A DNA stretch of 46,637 nt from Prevotella sp. UBA746 (GCA_002298545.1 DBKQ01000024.1:1-46637), one strand, 5' to 3'. Counted from the stretch's first letter, positions 8,676-17,584 are shown. The notes: generated by a model not told the origin, from the sequence alone. Numbers and translations are program-made.

Positions 8676-9779
8676 ATGAAACCTTCAAAGGAAATTGATA
8701 TTATGGCTATTGTTGGACAGATTTTCAAACATCCAAAGTCTTTGGCTGTTTGTGTAACATCTTCTGTCCTTCTGGGAATTATTGTTGCTTTGACTACTCC
8801 TAAGGTATATACAGCCTCAGTAGTACTTGCTCCTGAAATGTCGGCCGGCGGATTAGGCCTAAGTGGAGGCTTGGCTGATATGGCATCAAATTTTGGTGTT
8901 GATCTTAATTCTGCCGGAAAGGGAATGGATGCTATTTATCCTGAGATATATCCTGAATTATTTACTTCATATGATTTCATTCATAGTCTTTTTTCTGTTC
9001 CGGTAAGGACAGAAAAAAGTAATATGACTTGCGACTATGCTTATCATTTGACAAAACAGACAAAAATTTCTCTGTTGCAATATCCGAAAGTTTGGTTGTC
9101 AAGTTTAATGAAAAAAAAAGTAAAAGCTGGCAGTGGCAAGGCTGACCCTTTTAAAATGTCGAGGGATGAAGCCGAACTTTGTGATGGTATTTCTGGAAAT
9201 ATAATGTGTATGGTAGACAAGAAAACAAGTGTTATTACGATCTCTGTGAAAGATCAGGATCCGCTTGTCGCTGCTATTCTTGCTGATACATTACAAAGAA
9301 GACTTCAGACATATATAACAGATTATAGAACCAAGAAAGCTCGTACTGATTATAGCTATTATAAAAAGTTATATTCTGAGGCAAAAGCAAAATATACAAA
9401 AGTTCAACAAAAATACGCTGCTTATTGTGATGCAAACCAGGATATTGTGCTTGAAAGTTTTCAGACGAAGCGGGATGAGCTGGAGAATAATATGCAATTG
9501 GCTTTTAATACAATGAGCCAATTGAACACGCAACTGCAGAATGCCGAGGCTAAAATACAGGAGCGCACTCCTGCGTTTACTATATTATCTGAGGCAAAAA
9601 TGCCATATAAGGCTTCAAGTACGCCTAGATCCTTTGTCGTAATTATTTTTGCTATGTTCGGTGTGGTTATTGATGTTTTATGGCTAATATGTACAAATCG
9701 CCGGAAGAAGAATTACGAAGAAGAAAGCGAATTACAAAACAAACTTGAAAGCGAGACAGGAAACGAAACGGAAAAATAA
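8676..9779 (+). CDS. Wzz-like polysaccharide chain-length determinant
   Basis: This is a membrane protein with one N-terminal helix (LAVCVTSSVLLGIIVALTT) and one C-terminal helix (FVVIIFAMFGVVIDVLWLIC), enclosing a periplasmic domain with a long coiled-coil-rich part (YKKLYSEAKAKYTKVQQKYA). The TPKVYTASVVLAPE motif after helix 1 and SEAKMPYKASSTPRSFV before helix 2 are typical of Wzz/PCP proteins. No tyrosine-kinase domain is fused. The ATG at 8676 is preferred; an earlier in-frame start at 8625 would overlap the upstream gene by 38 bases. The protein probably sets the length of the polymer with the polymerase encoded next. Confidence 0.88.
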   Translation: MKPSKEIDIMAIVGQIFKHPKSLAVCVTSSVLLGIIVALTTPKVYTASVVLAPEMSAGGLGLSGGLADMASNFGVDLNSAGKGMDAIYPEIYPELFTSYDFIHSLFSVPVRTEKSNMTCDYAYHLTKQTKISLLQYPKVWLSSLMKKKVKAGSGKADPFKMSRDEAELCDGISGNIMCMVDKKTSVITISVKDQDPLVAAILADTLQRRLQTYITDYRTKKARTDYSYYKKLYSEAKAKYTKVQQKYAAYCDANQDIVLESFQTKRDELENNMQLAFNTMSQLNTQLQNAEAKIQERTPAFTILSEAKMPYKASSTPRSFVVIIFAMFGVVIDVLWLICTNRRKKNYEEESELQNKLESETGNETEK

Positions 9780-9791
9780 AAATAAGGAATT

Positions 9792-10943
9792 GTGACATAT
9801 TCAATACCATATATTTTTGTGCTTATCATATTTAGCATTTGTGCCTTCTACTATGATCATGTTGACGATGATAATAGTAAGAAGTGGGTGAATATTGTTT
9901 CTTCTTTCGTATTTTTTGTTTTCTTTGCATTCCGTGGATATGTATATACCGATTGGCTTAGCTATACGGAATATCTTGACAGAATTGATTGGGATGAGTT
10001 GTTGAATTGGGATCCTCTGAACTCAAAATCTTTTGAGCCGGGGTTTGCCTTGCTTACGTTAGTGTGCAAGACAGTTCTCAATGATTACTCATTTCTTGTA
10101 TTTGTTTGTACTTTGATAGACTCTGTCTTGTTTTTCCGTTTTCTGAGGTATCGTAAGGTTGACAATATGGCATTGGCATTTATGCTGTTCTTCACTTTTG
10201 AAGGACTGGTTATTATGTTTAACCTTTTGAGAAATGCAATAAGTATGTTCATATTTATGAATGCGCTTCAATATATAGAGAAGCGTATGCCGTTGAAATA
10301 TTTCTCTTTATGTTTCCTTGCATTGATGTTTCACATGTCTGCGGTAATTTTTTTCCCTCTTTATTTCTTATTACATAAGAAACTTAACAGATGGGCTTTC
10401 TTGGGAGTAGCAATGACTTGTGTACTTTTCTTTTTGAGTCACATATCCATAGTTACCATGATTGTTCGTGTATTAGGATTAGAGGGACTATTCGGCGGTA
10501 AAGTTGAAGTATATACAGAATACATTACTTCATCTCGAGAGTTGTCAATTACTGGATTGCTTGAAAATTTGGGAATTGTAGCTTTCGTTTTTATGTATTA
10601 TGATGAAATTCTCGAGAAACATGAAAATCATGTAATTATTATCAATAGTCTATTGATGTTTCTTGTCATGTATTTTGTTTTTGCGGAGTTCAAAACTTTA
10701 AGTTCGCGTCTATCCATATTGTTCTATTATTCTTATTGGATTCTTTGGGTGGATGTCGTTCATGTCTTGTATTTGAAAAACAACAGAATATTGCTTTCTG
10801 TATTACTTTTTTTATATTGTTCTTTTATTACAATACGCAATATTGGTACGCCATGCCAGGAATACGACAATATTCTTTTTGGAAGCAAAAGCTATCAAGA
10901 GAGAGTTACAATTTTACGTAGAACCTATCAAGAAGACGAATAA
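9792..10943 (+). CDS. EpsG-like polysaccharide polymerase (Wzy role)
   Basis: This 383-residue protein has about ten hydrophobic segments. AFRGYVYTDWLSYTEYLDR and EPGFALLTLVCKTV, followed by a FNLLRNAISMFIFMNAL-type helix and LMFHMSAVIFFPLYF, match the EpsG family, in which the arginine-containing loop and the FH(x)S(A) motif are conserved. It is the only polymerase-like membrane protein in the locus, so it probably joins the repeat units at the outer face of the inner membrane. The start is GTG, preceded by AAGGAATT. It ends 2 bases before the next gene. Confidence 0.8.
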   Translation: MTYSIPYIFVLIIFSICAFYYDHVDDDNSKKWVNIVSSFVFFVFFAFRGYVYTDWLSYTEYLDRIDWDELLNWDPLNSKSFEPGFALLTLVCKTVLNDYSFLVFVCTLIDSVLFFRFLRYRKVDNMALAFMLFFTFEGLVIMFNLLRNAISMFIFMNALQYIEKRMPLKYFSLCFLALMFHMSAVIFFPLYFLLHKKLNRWAFLGVAMTCVLFFLSHISIVTMIVRVLGLEGLFGGKVEVYTEYITSSRELSITGLLENLGIVAFVFMYYDEILEKHENHVIIINSLLMFLVMYFVFAEFKTLSSRLSILFYYSYWILWVDVVHVLYLKNNRILLSVLLFLYCSFITIRNIGTPCQEYDNILFGSKSYQERVTILRRTYQEDE

Positions 10944-10945
10944 CT

Positions 10946-12136
10946 ATGAATATTTTATTTGACCAGACAGAGGCGCAGGCACTATTCTTTAATGGTGCTG
11001 CAGAATATGCACAGGCTGTATTTGTCAAGATGCTTTCAGTGCTTGATTCTTATCCTGATGTAAATATATATAGTCTTTATTCATCTGACAAGACATTTAG
11101 GTATGAAAAAATGTCTTGTGAGAATCTCTGTGGCATAAATCGTGTGACATGTGTGGATTACAAAGGCAAGACATTGAGAGAAATTGTAGATGAATATAAT
11201 ATAGACATTTTGTTTGTCACGTGTATGCAAGCTTTTTGTGATTTGCCTTTAGGCAATCTTGACAGACTAAATTGCAAGGTCGTTGGAGTGATTCACGATC
11301 TTACGGATGAAGAACTTTCAAAATCTCATGTCTTTTTGCTGAAGCATTTAGGGCATCCGTATAAGTTGATTCGTTCGTATTTGTCGAAATTAAAGGCCCG
11401 TATTGTCGTCGGAAATGTTAGCAGTCGGCGTAAACAGATGATATCTATGCTCAATAGCAATGATGCCGATATTGTCACTGTTTCCGACTATACGCGTAAT
11501 TCTATAAAATACAATTATAGAGAATTGAAGAATCGTATCCATGTTTTTTATGCGCCAGAAAAGGATGTTCCCGATATAAAGGATGATATAAGCTGTAAGG
11601 AACTTGATAATGTTATAAAAAGTCAAGTCCCGTATTTTCTTATCGTTTCAGCTGACAGACTGATGAAGAATGCTTTAAGTATGGTTAATGCTTTTAAGGC
11701 CTTTGTGGATGCCGGCAACCGGGGGTATCGTATCGTGACAGTTGGTTCTATGCCAAAAATGTTCGAAAATCATGTACCTGTACCACATCTAACTTCTTCT
11801 GATTTAGAACATGCATATATGCATTGCCATGCATTGTTGTATCCTTCTCTTTTTGAAGGTTTTGGCTATCCTCCGTTGGAAGCTATGAAATATAGAAAGC
11901 CGGTTATATGTTCAAATGTTTGCTCTATGCCCGCCGTGCTTGAGAATTCTCCAATATATTTCTCTCCAATATATGAAACAGATATGTATGGAGCATTACT
12001 TAGATTTTGTGAATCTCAGTATGATTCTTTGTGTACAAGAAGCTTGGAACAATACAGAAAGGTTCACCTTCGTCAAAACCAAGATTTGGATAAATTGGTT
12101 AAGATGCTTTTTGATGGTAGTTTTATAAAAGACTAA
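10946..12136 (+). CDS. GT4 family glycosyltransferase
   Basis: This 396-residue protein has the two-domain GT-B layout. The N-terminal half contains GVIHDLTDE and VTVSDYTRNSIKYNY, the pattern in which a nucleotide-sugar transferase recognises acceptor. The C-terminal half has YFLIVSADRLMKN and the nucleotide-sugar binding stretch LYPSLFEGFGYPPLEAM (E(x7)E motif), then KPVICSNVCSMPAVL. It probably adds one sugar of the repeat unit in the cytoplasm. It is packed between the polymerase gene (2-base gap) and the next transferase (3-base gap). Donor and linkage cannot be inferred. Confidence 0.87.
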   Translation: MNILFDQTEAQALFFNGAAEYAQAVFVKMLSVLDSYPDVNIYSLYSSDKTFRYEKMSCENLCGINRVTCVDYKGKTLREIVDEYNIDILFVTCMQAFCDLPLGNLDRLNCKVVGVIHDLTDEELSKSHVFLLKHLGHPYKLIRSYLSKLKARIVVGNVSSRRKQMISMLNSNDADIVTVSDYTRNSIKYNYRELKNRIHVFYAPEKDVPDIKDDISCKELDNVIKSQVPYFLIVSADRLMKNALSMVNAFKAFVDAGNRGYRIVTVGSMPKMFENHVPVPHLTSSDLEHAYMHCHALLYPSLFEGFGYPPLEAMKYRKPVICSNVCSMPAVLENSPIYFSPIYETDMYGALLRFCESQYDSLCTRSLEQYRKVHLRQNQDLDKLVKMLFDGSFIKD

Positions 12137-12139
12137 ATT

Positions 12140-13294
12140 ATGAAAATTGCTTATTTGGGTAAAATACAGCTCTCGGATGTGGATCTGTCATATTTGCATG
12201 AAGCTCAGAAAATTTCAGATATTACTTATTTTCTGGAGGTAACACCCCGTTTTACAAAGGGACCAGGCTTTTGCGTTTCAAAGATGTCAAAAAAAATGGG
12301 AATCTTTAAGGCTACAGAGCTATATCCGGATTTTTCAAAGTATGATGGCTACATTGATACTGAAAAATTTTATGTAGTAAATACTCCAGGAAAACTATGG
12401 CAGATAAAGGCTTTTTGGACAAACCTGTTGTTGCTGTTCTTTTTATTGCGTAAAGGCTTTGGAGTTATACATGTGGCATGGCCTTTGAATGTCTATGAAT
12501 TCGTATTGTATGTTTTAAGTAAGCGAATGATTTTGACAGTACATGATCCTTTTCCACATACTGGACTTGATACGTTTATAGTGAGGCTTCGCAGAAAAGT
12601 TGCTTTTGCTTTGGTTCCAAAGCTTATAGTCTTGAATAAAGCCCAAGTGTCACAGTTCGTGGACTATTATAAAATTGATAGTAGCAGGGTCGTGGAGAGC
12701 CGTTTAAGTTGCTACACGTATCTCCGTACAGTCTCAGAAATGAAAAATGATTCAAGAATGAGATATATCCTGTTTGCCGGTAAAATATCGAGGTATAAGG
12801 GACTTGACTATTTGTTGCCGGCAATGTTGAGAGTACATGAACTTGTTCCGGATATAAAATTGGTCGTAGCCGGTGGTGGTGAGTATCATTTTGACATATC
12901 TGAATTTAAGGCAAAGGATTATATCGATATACGAAATCGTTTTATTCCGGATAATGAGCTGGTGTCTTTGATAAAGGGGGCGGAATTTGTGGTATGCCCA
13001 TATACTGATGCAACACAGAGTGGAGTTGTTATGTCGGCATTTGCTTTTGAAAAGCCTGTTATGGTAACAAACGTAGGTGGTTTACCGGAAATGGTAGAAA
13101 ATGGACGCTATGGCTGTATTGTGAAAGAGAAAGACATAGATTCCCTTGTGGAAAATATTGTCCGTCTGTTGTCGTGTCCAAAATTATTGAAATATTATCA
13201 TGACAATATAAAATCAGATTACGGAACAGGTTATTTATCTTGGTCTGCAATTGCAGATGAATTGAATAAAGAATATAATTATATAGCAAAATAA
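12140..13294 (+). CDS. GT4 family glycosyltransferase
   Basis: This 384-residue GT-B enzyme has an N-terminal domain with VIHVAWPLNVYEF and MILTVHDPFPHTG, and a C-terminal Rossmann domain with RYILFAGKISRYKGLDYLLP, KLVVAGGGEY, LIKGAEFVVCPYTDATQSGV and FEKPVMVTNVGGLPEMV. The last blocks are the classical GT4 donor site, although the usual EGFG/E is replaced by the CPYTDATQSG type seen in some rhamnosyl- and mannosyltransferase relatives. It is the second GT4 in the operon, and sequence similarity to the preceding one is limited to the fold motifs. Confidence 0.86.
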   Translation: MKIAYLGKIQLSDVDLSYLHEAQKISDITYFLEVTPRFTKGPGFCVSKMSKKMGIFKATELYPDFSKYDGYIDTEKFYVVNTPGKLWQIKAFWTNLLLLFFLLRKGFGVIHVAWPLNVYEFVLYVLSKRMILTVHDPFPHTGLDTFIVRLRRKVAFALVPKLIVLNKAQVSQFVDYYKIDSSRVVESRLSCYTYLRTVSEMKNDSRMRYILFAGKISRYKGLDYLLPAMLRVHELVPDIKLVVAGGGEYHFDISEFKAKDYIDIRNRFIPDNELVSLIKGAEFVVCPYTDATQSGVVMSAFAFEKPVMVTNVGGLPEMVENGRYGCIVKEKDIDSLVENIVRLLSCPKLLKYYHDNIKSDYGTGYLSWSAIADELNKEYNYIAK

Positions 13295-13296
13295 TA

Positions 13297-14091
13297 ATGA
13301 ATACATTTTTGTCTTTTGTAATTGTGGAATACTTCTCAGAGGATGAAGTAAAAAAATGCTTGAATTCTATTGCTTGTAATTTGCATATACCTTTTGAGAT
13401 TATAGTTTCATCAAATTCTTGTTATGATAAAGCAAAACAACATAGGTTGCTTGATTGTGACAAGCGTGTACGCTGGATTTTTAATGATAGAAACGGAGGT
13501 TTTGCTTATGCTATGAACCGAGGCTTAAAGGAGGCTAAGGGTAATTATCTTATTATAATGAATCCTGATTGTACAATTGATTCTGATCTTGGTGAAATGG
13601 TTATTTTTTTGCAAAATCATCCTGATGTTGGTGCAGTTGCTCCTATGATACATGATTATGCTGGTAGTGTTCAGGATACAGCTCGTCCGTATGTCTCGTT
13701 GCCGCGTTTCTTGTCAAGACAGTTTAGACGCATTATTTTTCATAAGGAAAGTGTTCTTGATACAAGTATGGACTATACAAAAATCCAAACAGTAGATTGG
13801 GTTATTGGTGCTTTTATTATGGTTACGAGAAAGGCGTATGAGATGACCGGAGGACTTGACGACAGCTTTTTTATGTATGCAGAAGATTTGGATTGGTGTA
13901 CACGAATACGCCAAAAGGGATTAGAGATAGTCTATTATCCACATTGCCAAATAACTTATAAAGGTACACGCCGAGCCCGTAACAATAAAAAATATGCGCG
14001 GATTTTTCTGCACAGTCATTTCTTGTATTGGAAGAAAACTGGTTTTTTCTGTGGGTATCCAAAGCGTAAGAAGATTTTCTACGACGAATGA
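13297..14091 (+). CDS. GT2 family glycosyltransferase (rhamnosyltransferase-like)
   Basis: This 264-residue GT-A enzyme has the block NDRNGGFAYAMNRGLKEAKG, then IMNPDC in place of the DXD motif, GAFIMVTRKAYEMTGGLDDSFFMYAEDLDWC, and a basic C-terminus. This combination is typical of WbbL-like rhamnosyltransferases, but the sugar is an inference. The start is 2 bases after the upstream stop. Its final 13 bases overlap the end of a convergent glycosyltransferase gene, so the operon has no room for an ordinary terminator here. Confidence 0.86.
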   Translation: MNTFLSFVIVEYFSEDEVKKCLNSIACNLHIPFEIIVSSNSCYDKAKQHRLLDCDKRVRWIFNDRNGGFAYAMNRGLKEAKGNYLIIMNPDCTIDSDLGEMVIFLQNHPDVGAVAPMIHDYAGSVQDTARPYVSLPRFLSRQFRRIIFHKESVLDTSMDYTKIQTVDWVIGAFIMVTRKAYEMTGGLDDSFFMYAEDLDWCTRIRQKGLEIVYYPHCQITYKGTRRARNNKKYARIFLHSHFLYWKKTGFFCGYPKRKKIFYDE

Positions 14092-15014
14092 TGCATATGT
14101 ATTTTTACCTTTTTTAATAAAGGAAAAGTTTTCATTATCATAGAGTATATCGCTTTTCCTATATTCGTTTTATAGAAGAGAGGCTTGACTGTATCGGCCA
14201 AGTCTTTTTTCTCTATGTATTCAGAGTAGTGGAATATAAGTCTGAACATATAATAGTATGTATCACTCTTTGTTATTCCTTTAAAATTGTCATTACACCA
14301 AATTAAGAAACAAGAATCAGCACACAGCTTTCTTCTTATTTTTTCGGGGGTCATGTCTGGAGTAATGTTTTTATTGCTCTGTCTCCATAATATATCCGCC
14401 CCACAAATAGTCTTTATGCCTTTTCTCCTACCTAATTTTGCCCATGTCGCTATATCTGTTCCCCATGCCATATCAAAGTGTTCAAAGCCACCATTGCTGA
14501 AAAACGTTTCTCTTTTAAAAATGTATTCTACAACAAAACTTTCAATCTTTGCTGTACATTTTGCTTTTAGAAAGTCTGTTGCATAAAGAACGTCAGGGTA
14601 ATGTTTGGGTAGTCTTACAACATTATTCTTTTCATCTATAACTTTCACATTGAAGTGGTATAAGTCATATATACTGTCGTTCTTGTTTATTTCGTTGTAA
14701 AACAATTCAACACAACGCTCCTCTACCATATCATCATCTGAGAAAAGCATAATCCATTCTTCTCCTTGAATAATGTCAAGACAGCGTTCCCATTGGGCAA
14801 CAAGGTCTTTACCGCCTAAATTGTTTTCAAATCTTTTGTATTTTATATTCAGTGTCTGATTGTATTTATCTATGATTGCTTCAAAGTCACTGTCACTGGC
14901 ATCAATACCGATATAGACATTGAAATTCTTGCAAGTCTGTTTTTCAAGGCTTGACATCATATTCTCAAAAAAATCTATTTTGTATGTAGGTATTACTATT
15001 GCAAGCTTATTCAT
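14079..15014 (-). CDS. GT2 family glycosyltransferase, opposite strand
   Basis: This 311-residue protein opens with LAIVIPTYKIDFFENMMSSL, a classical GT2 start, followed by YIGIDASDSDFEAIIDKY, NNLGGKDLVAQWERCLD and LFSDDDMVEERC (the DDD metal site, about residues 93-95). It ends in a basic stretch. It is the last glycosyltransferase of the locus and the only one on the minus strand, converging on the preceding gene with a 13-base 3' overlap. The opposite orientation suggests a separate promoter within 15015-15187, where only a poor -7 match (TAACTTAG) is seen. Strong AT-richness matches the neighbouring transferases. Confidence 0.87.
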   Translation of the reverse strand: MNKLAIVIPTYKIDFFENMMSSLEKQTCKNFNVYIGIDASDSDFEAIIDKYNQTLNIKYKRFENNLGGKDLVAQWERCLDIIQGEEWIMLFSDDDMVEERCVELFYNEINKNDSIYDLYHFNVKVIDEKNNVVRLPKHYPDVLYATDFLKAKCTAKIESFVVEYIFKRETFFSNGGFEHFDMAWGTDIATWAKLGRRKGIKTICGADILWRQSNKNITPDMTPEKIRRKLCADSCFLIWCNDNFKGITKSDTYYYMFRLIFHYSEYIEKKDLADTVKPLFYKTNIGKAIYSMIMKTFPLLKKVKIHMHHSS

Positions 15015-15164
15015 TTATTTCTTAGATATTTAATATTTTGATATTTTTTGCGCTAAGTTAATCTTTTTTTTTCATATAAGATATGAATTCATGAAAATAT
15101 CAATATAATAGGTATATATTTAGTATATTATTATGTAGATTTGTTGATTTTTTATGTAATAAAA

Positions 15165-15195
15165 TTTGATTGTATCATATCTTTTAGTATATTTG
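15165..15195 (+). promoter_or_regulatory. promoter of the fimbrillin-like lipoprotein gene
   Basis: TTTG at 15165-15168 and TATATTTG at 15188-15195 are separated by 19 bases, an excellent match to the Bacteroidota -33/-7 promoter. The start codon is at 15291, leaving a leader of about 90 bases. The AT-rich sequence 15015-15164 holds no other feature I can name. Confidence 0.75.
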
Positions 15196-15290
15196 CGCTG
15201 TAAATATAAAGAAATAATATCATAATCTTTATGAAAGTAAATGCAGCTGATAGGTTGCAAGAAAAATTACTAACCTAAATATACATTTTT

Positions 15291-16670
15291 ATGAAAAAAA
15301 CTCTTTATGCCATGTCGATAATGGCTCTAATGGTCGTATTGTCATTCCTTTCGTGTTCAAAAGACGCTGATGGATATTCCGGAGATGTTGAGCTTGGAAG
15401 CAATAAGCTTACTATACGTACAAAGGCTGTTTCTGCCGGAACCACAACGATGACCGTTGCTACACCTATTAATATATATGTATTCGACAGCCAGGACAAA
15501 TGTATTGCACAGAAAGCCCTTGAGTCGGAAACGGAGAAAGCCGACATGAAGTTACAGGCTGGAAAATATAAGGTGTATGCCGTGGCAGGAGCCGGTTCCG
15601 CAGACTATTCTTTACCAAAGAAAGATGATGCCACTCCGCAAAGTATCATAGCCTTGAACGGAGGCAAACAACATTCTGATCTGATGACCGCAACAAGTGA
15701 TGTAACTCTCGTTGATGGCGAAGATTCAGATCTTACGCTCTTGATGCAACGTAAAGTATTGATGCTTACAGCTGTAAATATTACCGATGTTCCGGATGAT
15801 GTTACAGGGATATCTGCAACCCTCAGTCCGCTATATGAAAATATAACGCTCTCTGGCGACTATTCCGGTGAGCAGGCTTCGCAGACAATAAATCTCTCAA
15901 AACAAGATGGCGGTACGACATGGACTGCAGATTGCAATCTCTTCCTCCTTCCGAGTGTAGGCAATCCATCGGTGAAGTTCGTGTTCACGACTGCCGACGG
16001 TAAGAAAAAGACCTTTACTTATGCAAGTCAGAAACCGCTCGTTGCCAATTATAAAGTCTCGATAAACGTGAATTACTTGAAGGTAAAAGAGCCTACACTG
16101 AAATGCAGCATAAATGGAGTAGACTGGGCGGGCAACGATATTTGGTCGTTTGATGCTGACGAACGCAATTTTACTGTTGATGGCGGTGGCGATGAGCCTG
16201 GAGGTGGCACCGTTGTTGAGGGGACTGTTCCGCATGTTGGAACATTATACAAAGGCTGTTATGTATTGAAAACAGAGCAGATTGGAGCATCGACCAATGT
16301 AACGGTAATCGCACCGGAGCAATACAATGAATGGAAATATACAAAAGGTGATCAAAGCGGAATGAAGTCAGAAACAGATGCTATCCTCGACAAACTAAAT
16401 GTAAACGGCATCGTAGACTGGAGATTGCCTTCATTATCAGAGATAACTTACGTGAAAGACAATATTACAACGATAAATGATAATCTTACGGCATTGGGAA
16501 TGCAGACAATGTCGGTTGGCACTTCCAGTTCTATGAGGCTCTATCTTTTCAACAATGGCTCTGGAAAAATATACGGGATGTACCTAAAGAACGGATCAAT
16601 AAACGAAGCTCCTGGAAATGGAGTTTCCGTATTCCTACGTCCTTTCACAACACTTCTGTTTACAGACTAA
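15291..16670 (+). CDS. fimbrillin/Mfa2-like surface lipoprotein
   Basis: This 459-residue protein carries a lipoprotein signal peptide with the lipidation cysteine at residue 22 (FLSCSKD). The N-terminal domain has the fimbrillin-type pattern: TRTKAVSAGTT-like start, INIYVFDSQDKC, then LQAGKYKVYAVAGAG and LLMQRKVLMLTAVNI. A glycine-rich linker (DGGGDEPGGGT, about residues 298-308) joins it to a C-terminal part with YNEWKYTKGDQS and DWRLPSLSEITYV, a block seen in DUF1566/Fib_succ_major-type domains. It is probably a surface-exposed or fimbria-associated protein, perhaps a tip or anchor. It has its own promoter and overlaps the convergent next gene by 4 bases. Confidence 0.72.
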   Translation: MKKTLYAMSIMALMVVLSFLSCSKDADGYSGDVELGSNKLTIRTKAVSAGTTTMTVATPINIYVFDSQDKCIAQKALESETEKADMKLQAGKYKVYAVAGAGSADYSLPKKDDATPQSIIALNGGKQHSDLMTATSDVTLVDGEDSDLTLLMQRKVLMLTAVNITDVPDDVTGISATLSPLYENITLSGDYSGEQASQTINLSKQDGGTTWTADCNLFLLPSVGNPSVKFVFTTADGKKKTFTYASQKPLVANYKVSINVNYLKVKEPTLKCSINGVDWAGNDIWSFDADERNFTVDGGGDEPGGGTVVEGTVPHVGTLYKGCYVLKTEQIGASTNVTVIAPEQYNEWKYTKGDQSGMKSETDAILDKLNVNGIVDWRLPSLSEITYVKDNITTINDNLTALGMQTMSVGTSSSMRLYLFNNGSGKIYGMYLKNGSINEAPGNGVSVFLRPFTTLLFTD

Positions 16671-17443
16671 TCCTTATTTTGATTGGCTCCCTCCCCCCTT
16701 GGGGGGCTGGAGGGGGCTGTTTTATATATATACCTCGCCAGTCCGTATATATACCTTCTGAATCCTGGTTTATAATCGAGAATTCTGTCAAACCATCCGA
16801 GATGCTTTGCCACAGCCTTGACAACCATACCCACATAGAACATGGCAAACAGAGTGCCTATGCCCACGATATGCCATATCCACTCACCGAAAAATCCGTA
16901 GCAGGCGATTATGCCGAGGCCCACGAGCGTTGTATCAACACATATCTTTACTTTCGGAAACTCCACTCCGCTCACACGACTGATGGCTACAGGGAATCCT
17001 TCGCCCGGCATCGTTACGCTGCCACATCTTACTTCAAGGGCTATTCCCGTGCCGAGAATTGTGCACCCTGCCACCTGTGCTACAATCTTCTGCCACAAAA
17101 AATCGGGAGAAAGCCATTCTGTGAGCAGCATGTTCAAGTCGATTAGCGAACCGAATACGAAACCTACCAAAAGCTGGAATAGCTGTACGGGCTCAAACTT
17201 GCGTCGCAATACAAGAATCTGACCTACAACGAGTAGGGCATTCATGATGTAAGTATACTGTCCGATAGTAAGCTGTGGAACCATCGCTTCCTTTCCTGCA
17301 CTTTCAAAAACATAGGGCAAAACGCTGATTACGCTCGAGCCGAGCATCGACCTTACGCAAACGGCAACGCCTGCCGTCATAATCCACAATGAAACGAGCA
17401 GCAGCAAATGCTGCCAGCAAAACATAACAATCCTATCCTTCAT
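16667..17443 (-). CDS. YczE/YitT-like integral membrane protein
   Basis: This 258-residue membrane protein has about five to six hydrophobic segments, e.g. LLLVSLWIMTAGVAVCVRSML, IMNALLVVGQILVL and FQLLVGFVFGSLIDLNML. It also has the CTILGTGIALEVRCGSVTMPGEGF segment (about residues 150-173, broken here for length), which is characteristic of the YczE/DUF6198 family of putative transport-related proteins. No substrate is known. The last 15 or so residues (APSSPPRGEG, ending NQNKD) are encoded by a GC-rich intergenic-type palindrome, so the natural C-terminus has probably been replaced by repeat-derived sequence. It faces away from the PurF-like gene with a divergent promoter. Confidence 0.75.
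   Translation of the reverse strand: MKDRIVMFCWQHLLLLVSLWIMTAGVAVCVRSMLGSSVISVLPYVFESAGKEAMVPQLTIGQYTYIMNALLVVGQILVLRRKFEPVQLFQLLVGFVFGSLIDLNMLLTEWLSPDFLWQKIVAQVAGCTILGTGIALEVRCGSVTMPGEGFPVAISRVSGVEFPKVKICVDTTLVGLGIIACYGFFGEWIWHIVGIGTLFAMFYVGMVVKAVAKHLGWFDRILDYKPGFRRYIYGLARYIYKTAPSSPPRGEGANQNKD
16685..16719. repeat. GC-rich palindrome inside a gene end
   Basis: CCCCCC TT GGGGGG forms the core, flanked by GGCTCCCT on one side and GGAGGGGGCTG on the other. It resembles the GC-rich elements at 20301-20344 and 20495-20533. Here it lies inside the 3' end of the membrane protein gene and could also act as a weak hairpin terminator for the two convergent genes. Confidence 0.6.
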
Positions 17444-17470
17444 ACAAAATTTCTAATCAAAAAATCATTG

Positions 17471-17478
17471 CAAAAGTA
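17471..17478 (-). promoter_or_regulatory. -7 box of the YczE-like gene
   Basis: The minus strand reads TACTTTTG, a match to TAnnTTTG, about 30 bases upstream of the minus-strand start codon. No convincing -33 element was seen. Confidence 0.45.
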
Positions 17479-17560
17479 CATAAAAAAGCGTAATCTTGCG
17501 AGATAATGAACAAATTAATTTCGTTCTTCTCTCGATTTAAAATAAAAACCTCACGCTCAA

Positions 17561-17582
17561 GAATGATAATTGTTTATCATTC
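17561..17582. promoter_or_regulatory. perfect palindrome, operator candidate
   Basis: GAATGATAA (17561-17569), a TTGT spacer and TTATCATTC (17574-17582) form a perfect 9-bp inverted repeat. It lies directly upstream of the -33 element of the PurF-like gene and between divergent promoters. No T-run follows, so a protein-binding site is more likely than a terminator. It recalls Fur-like boxes, but the spacing is off by one base. Confidence 0.5.
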
Positions 17583-17584
17583 TA

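Noticed and set aside
17561..17582. Fur box
   Set aside because: The arms resemble it, but the spacing is one base too long and the downstream gene is not iron-related.
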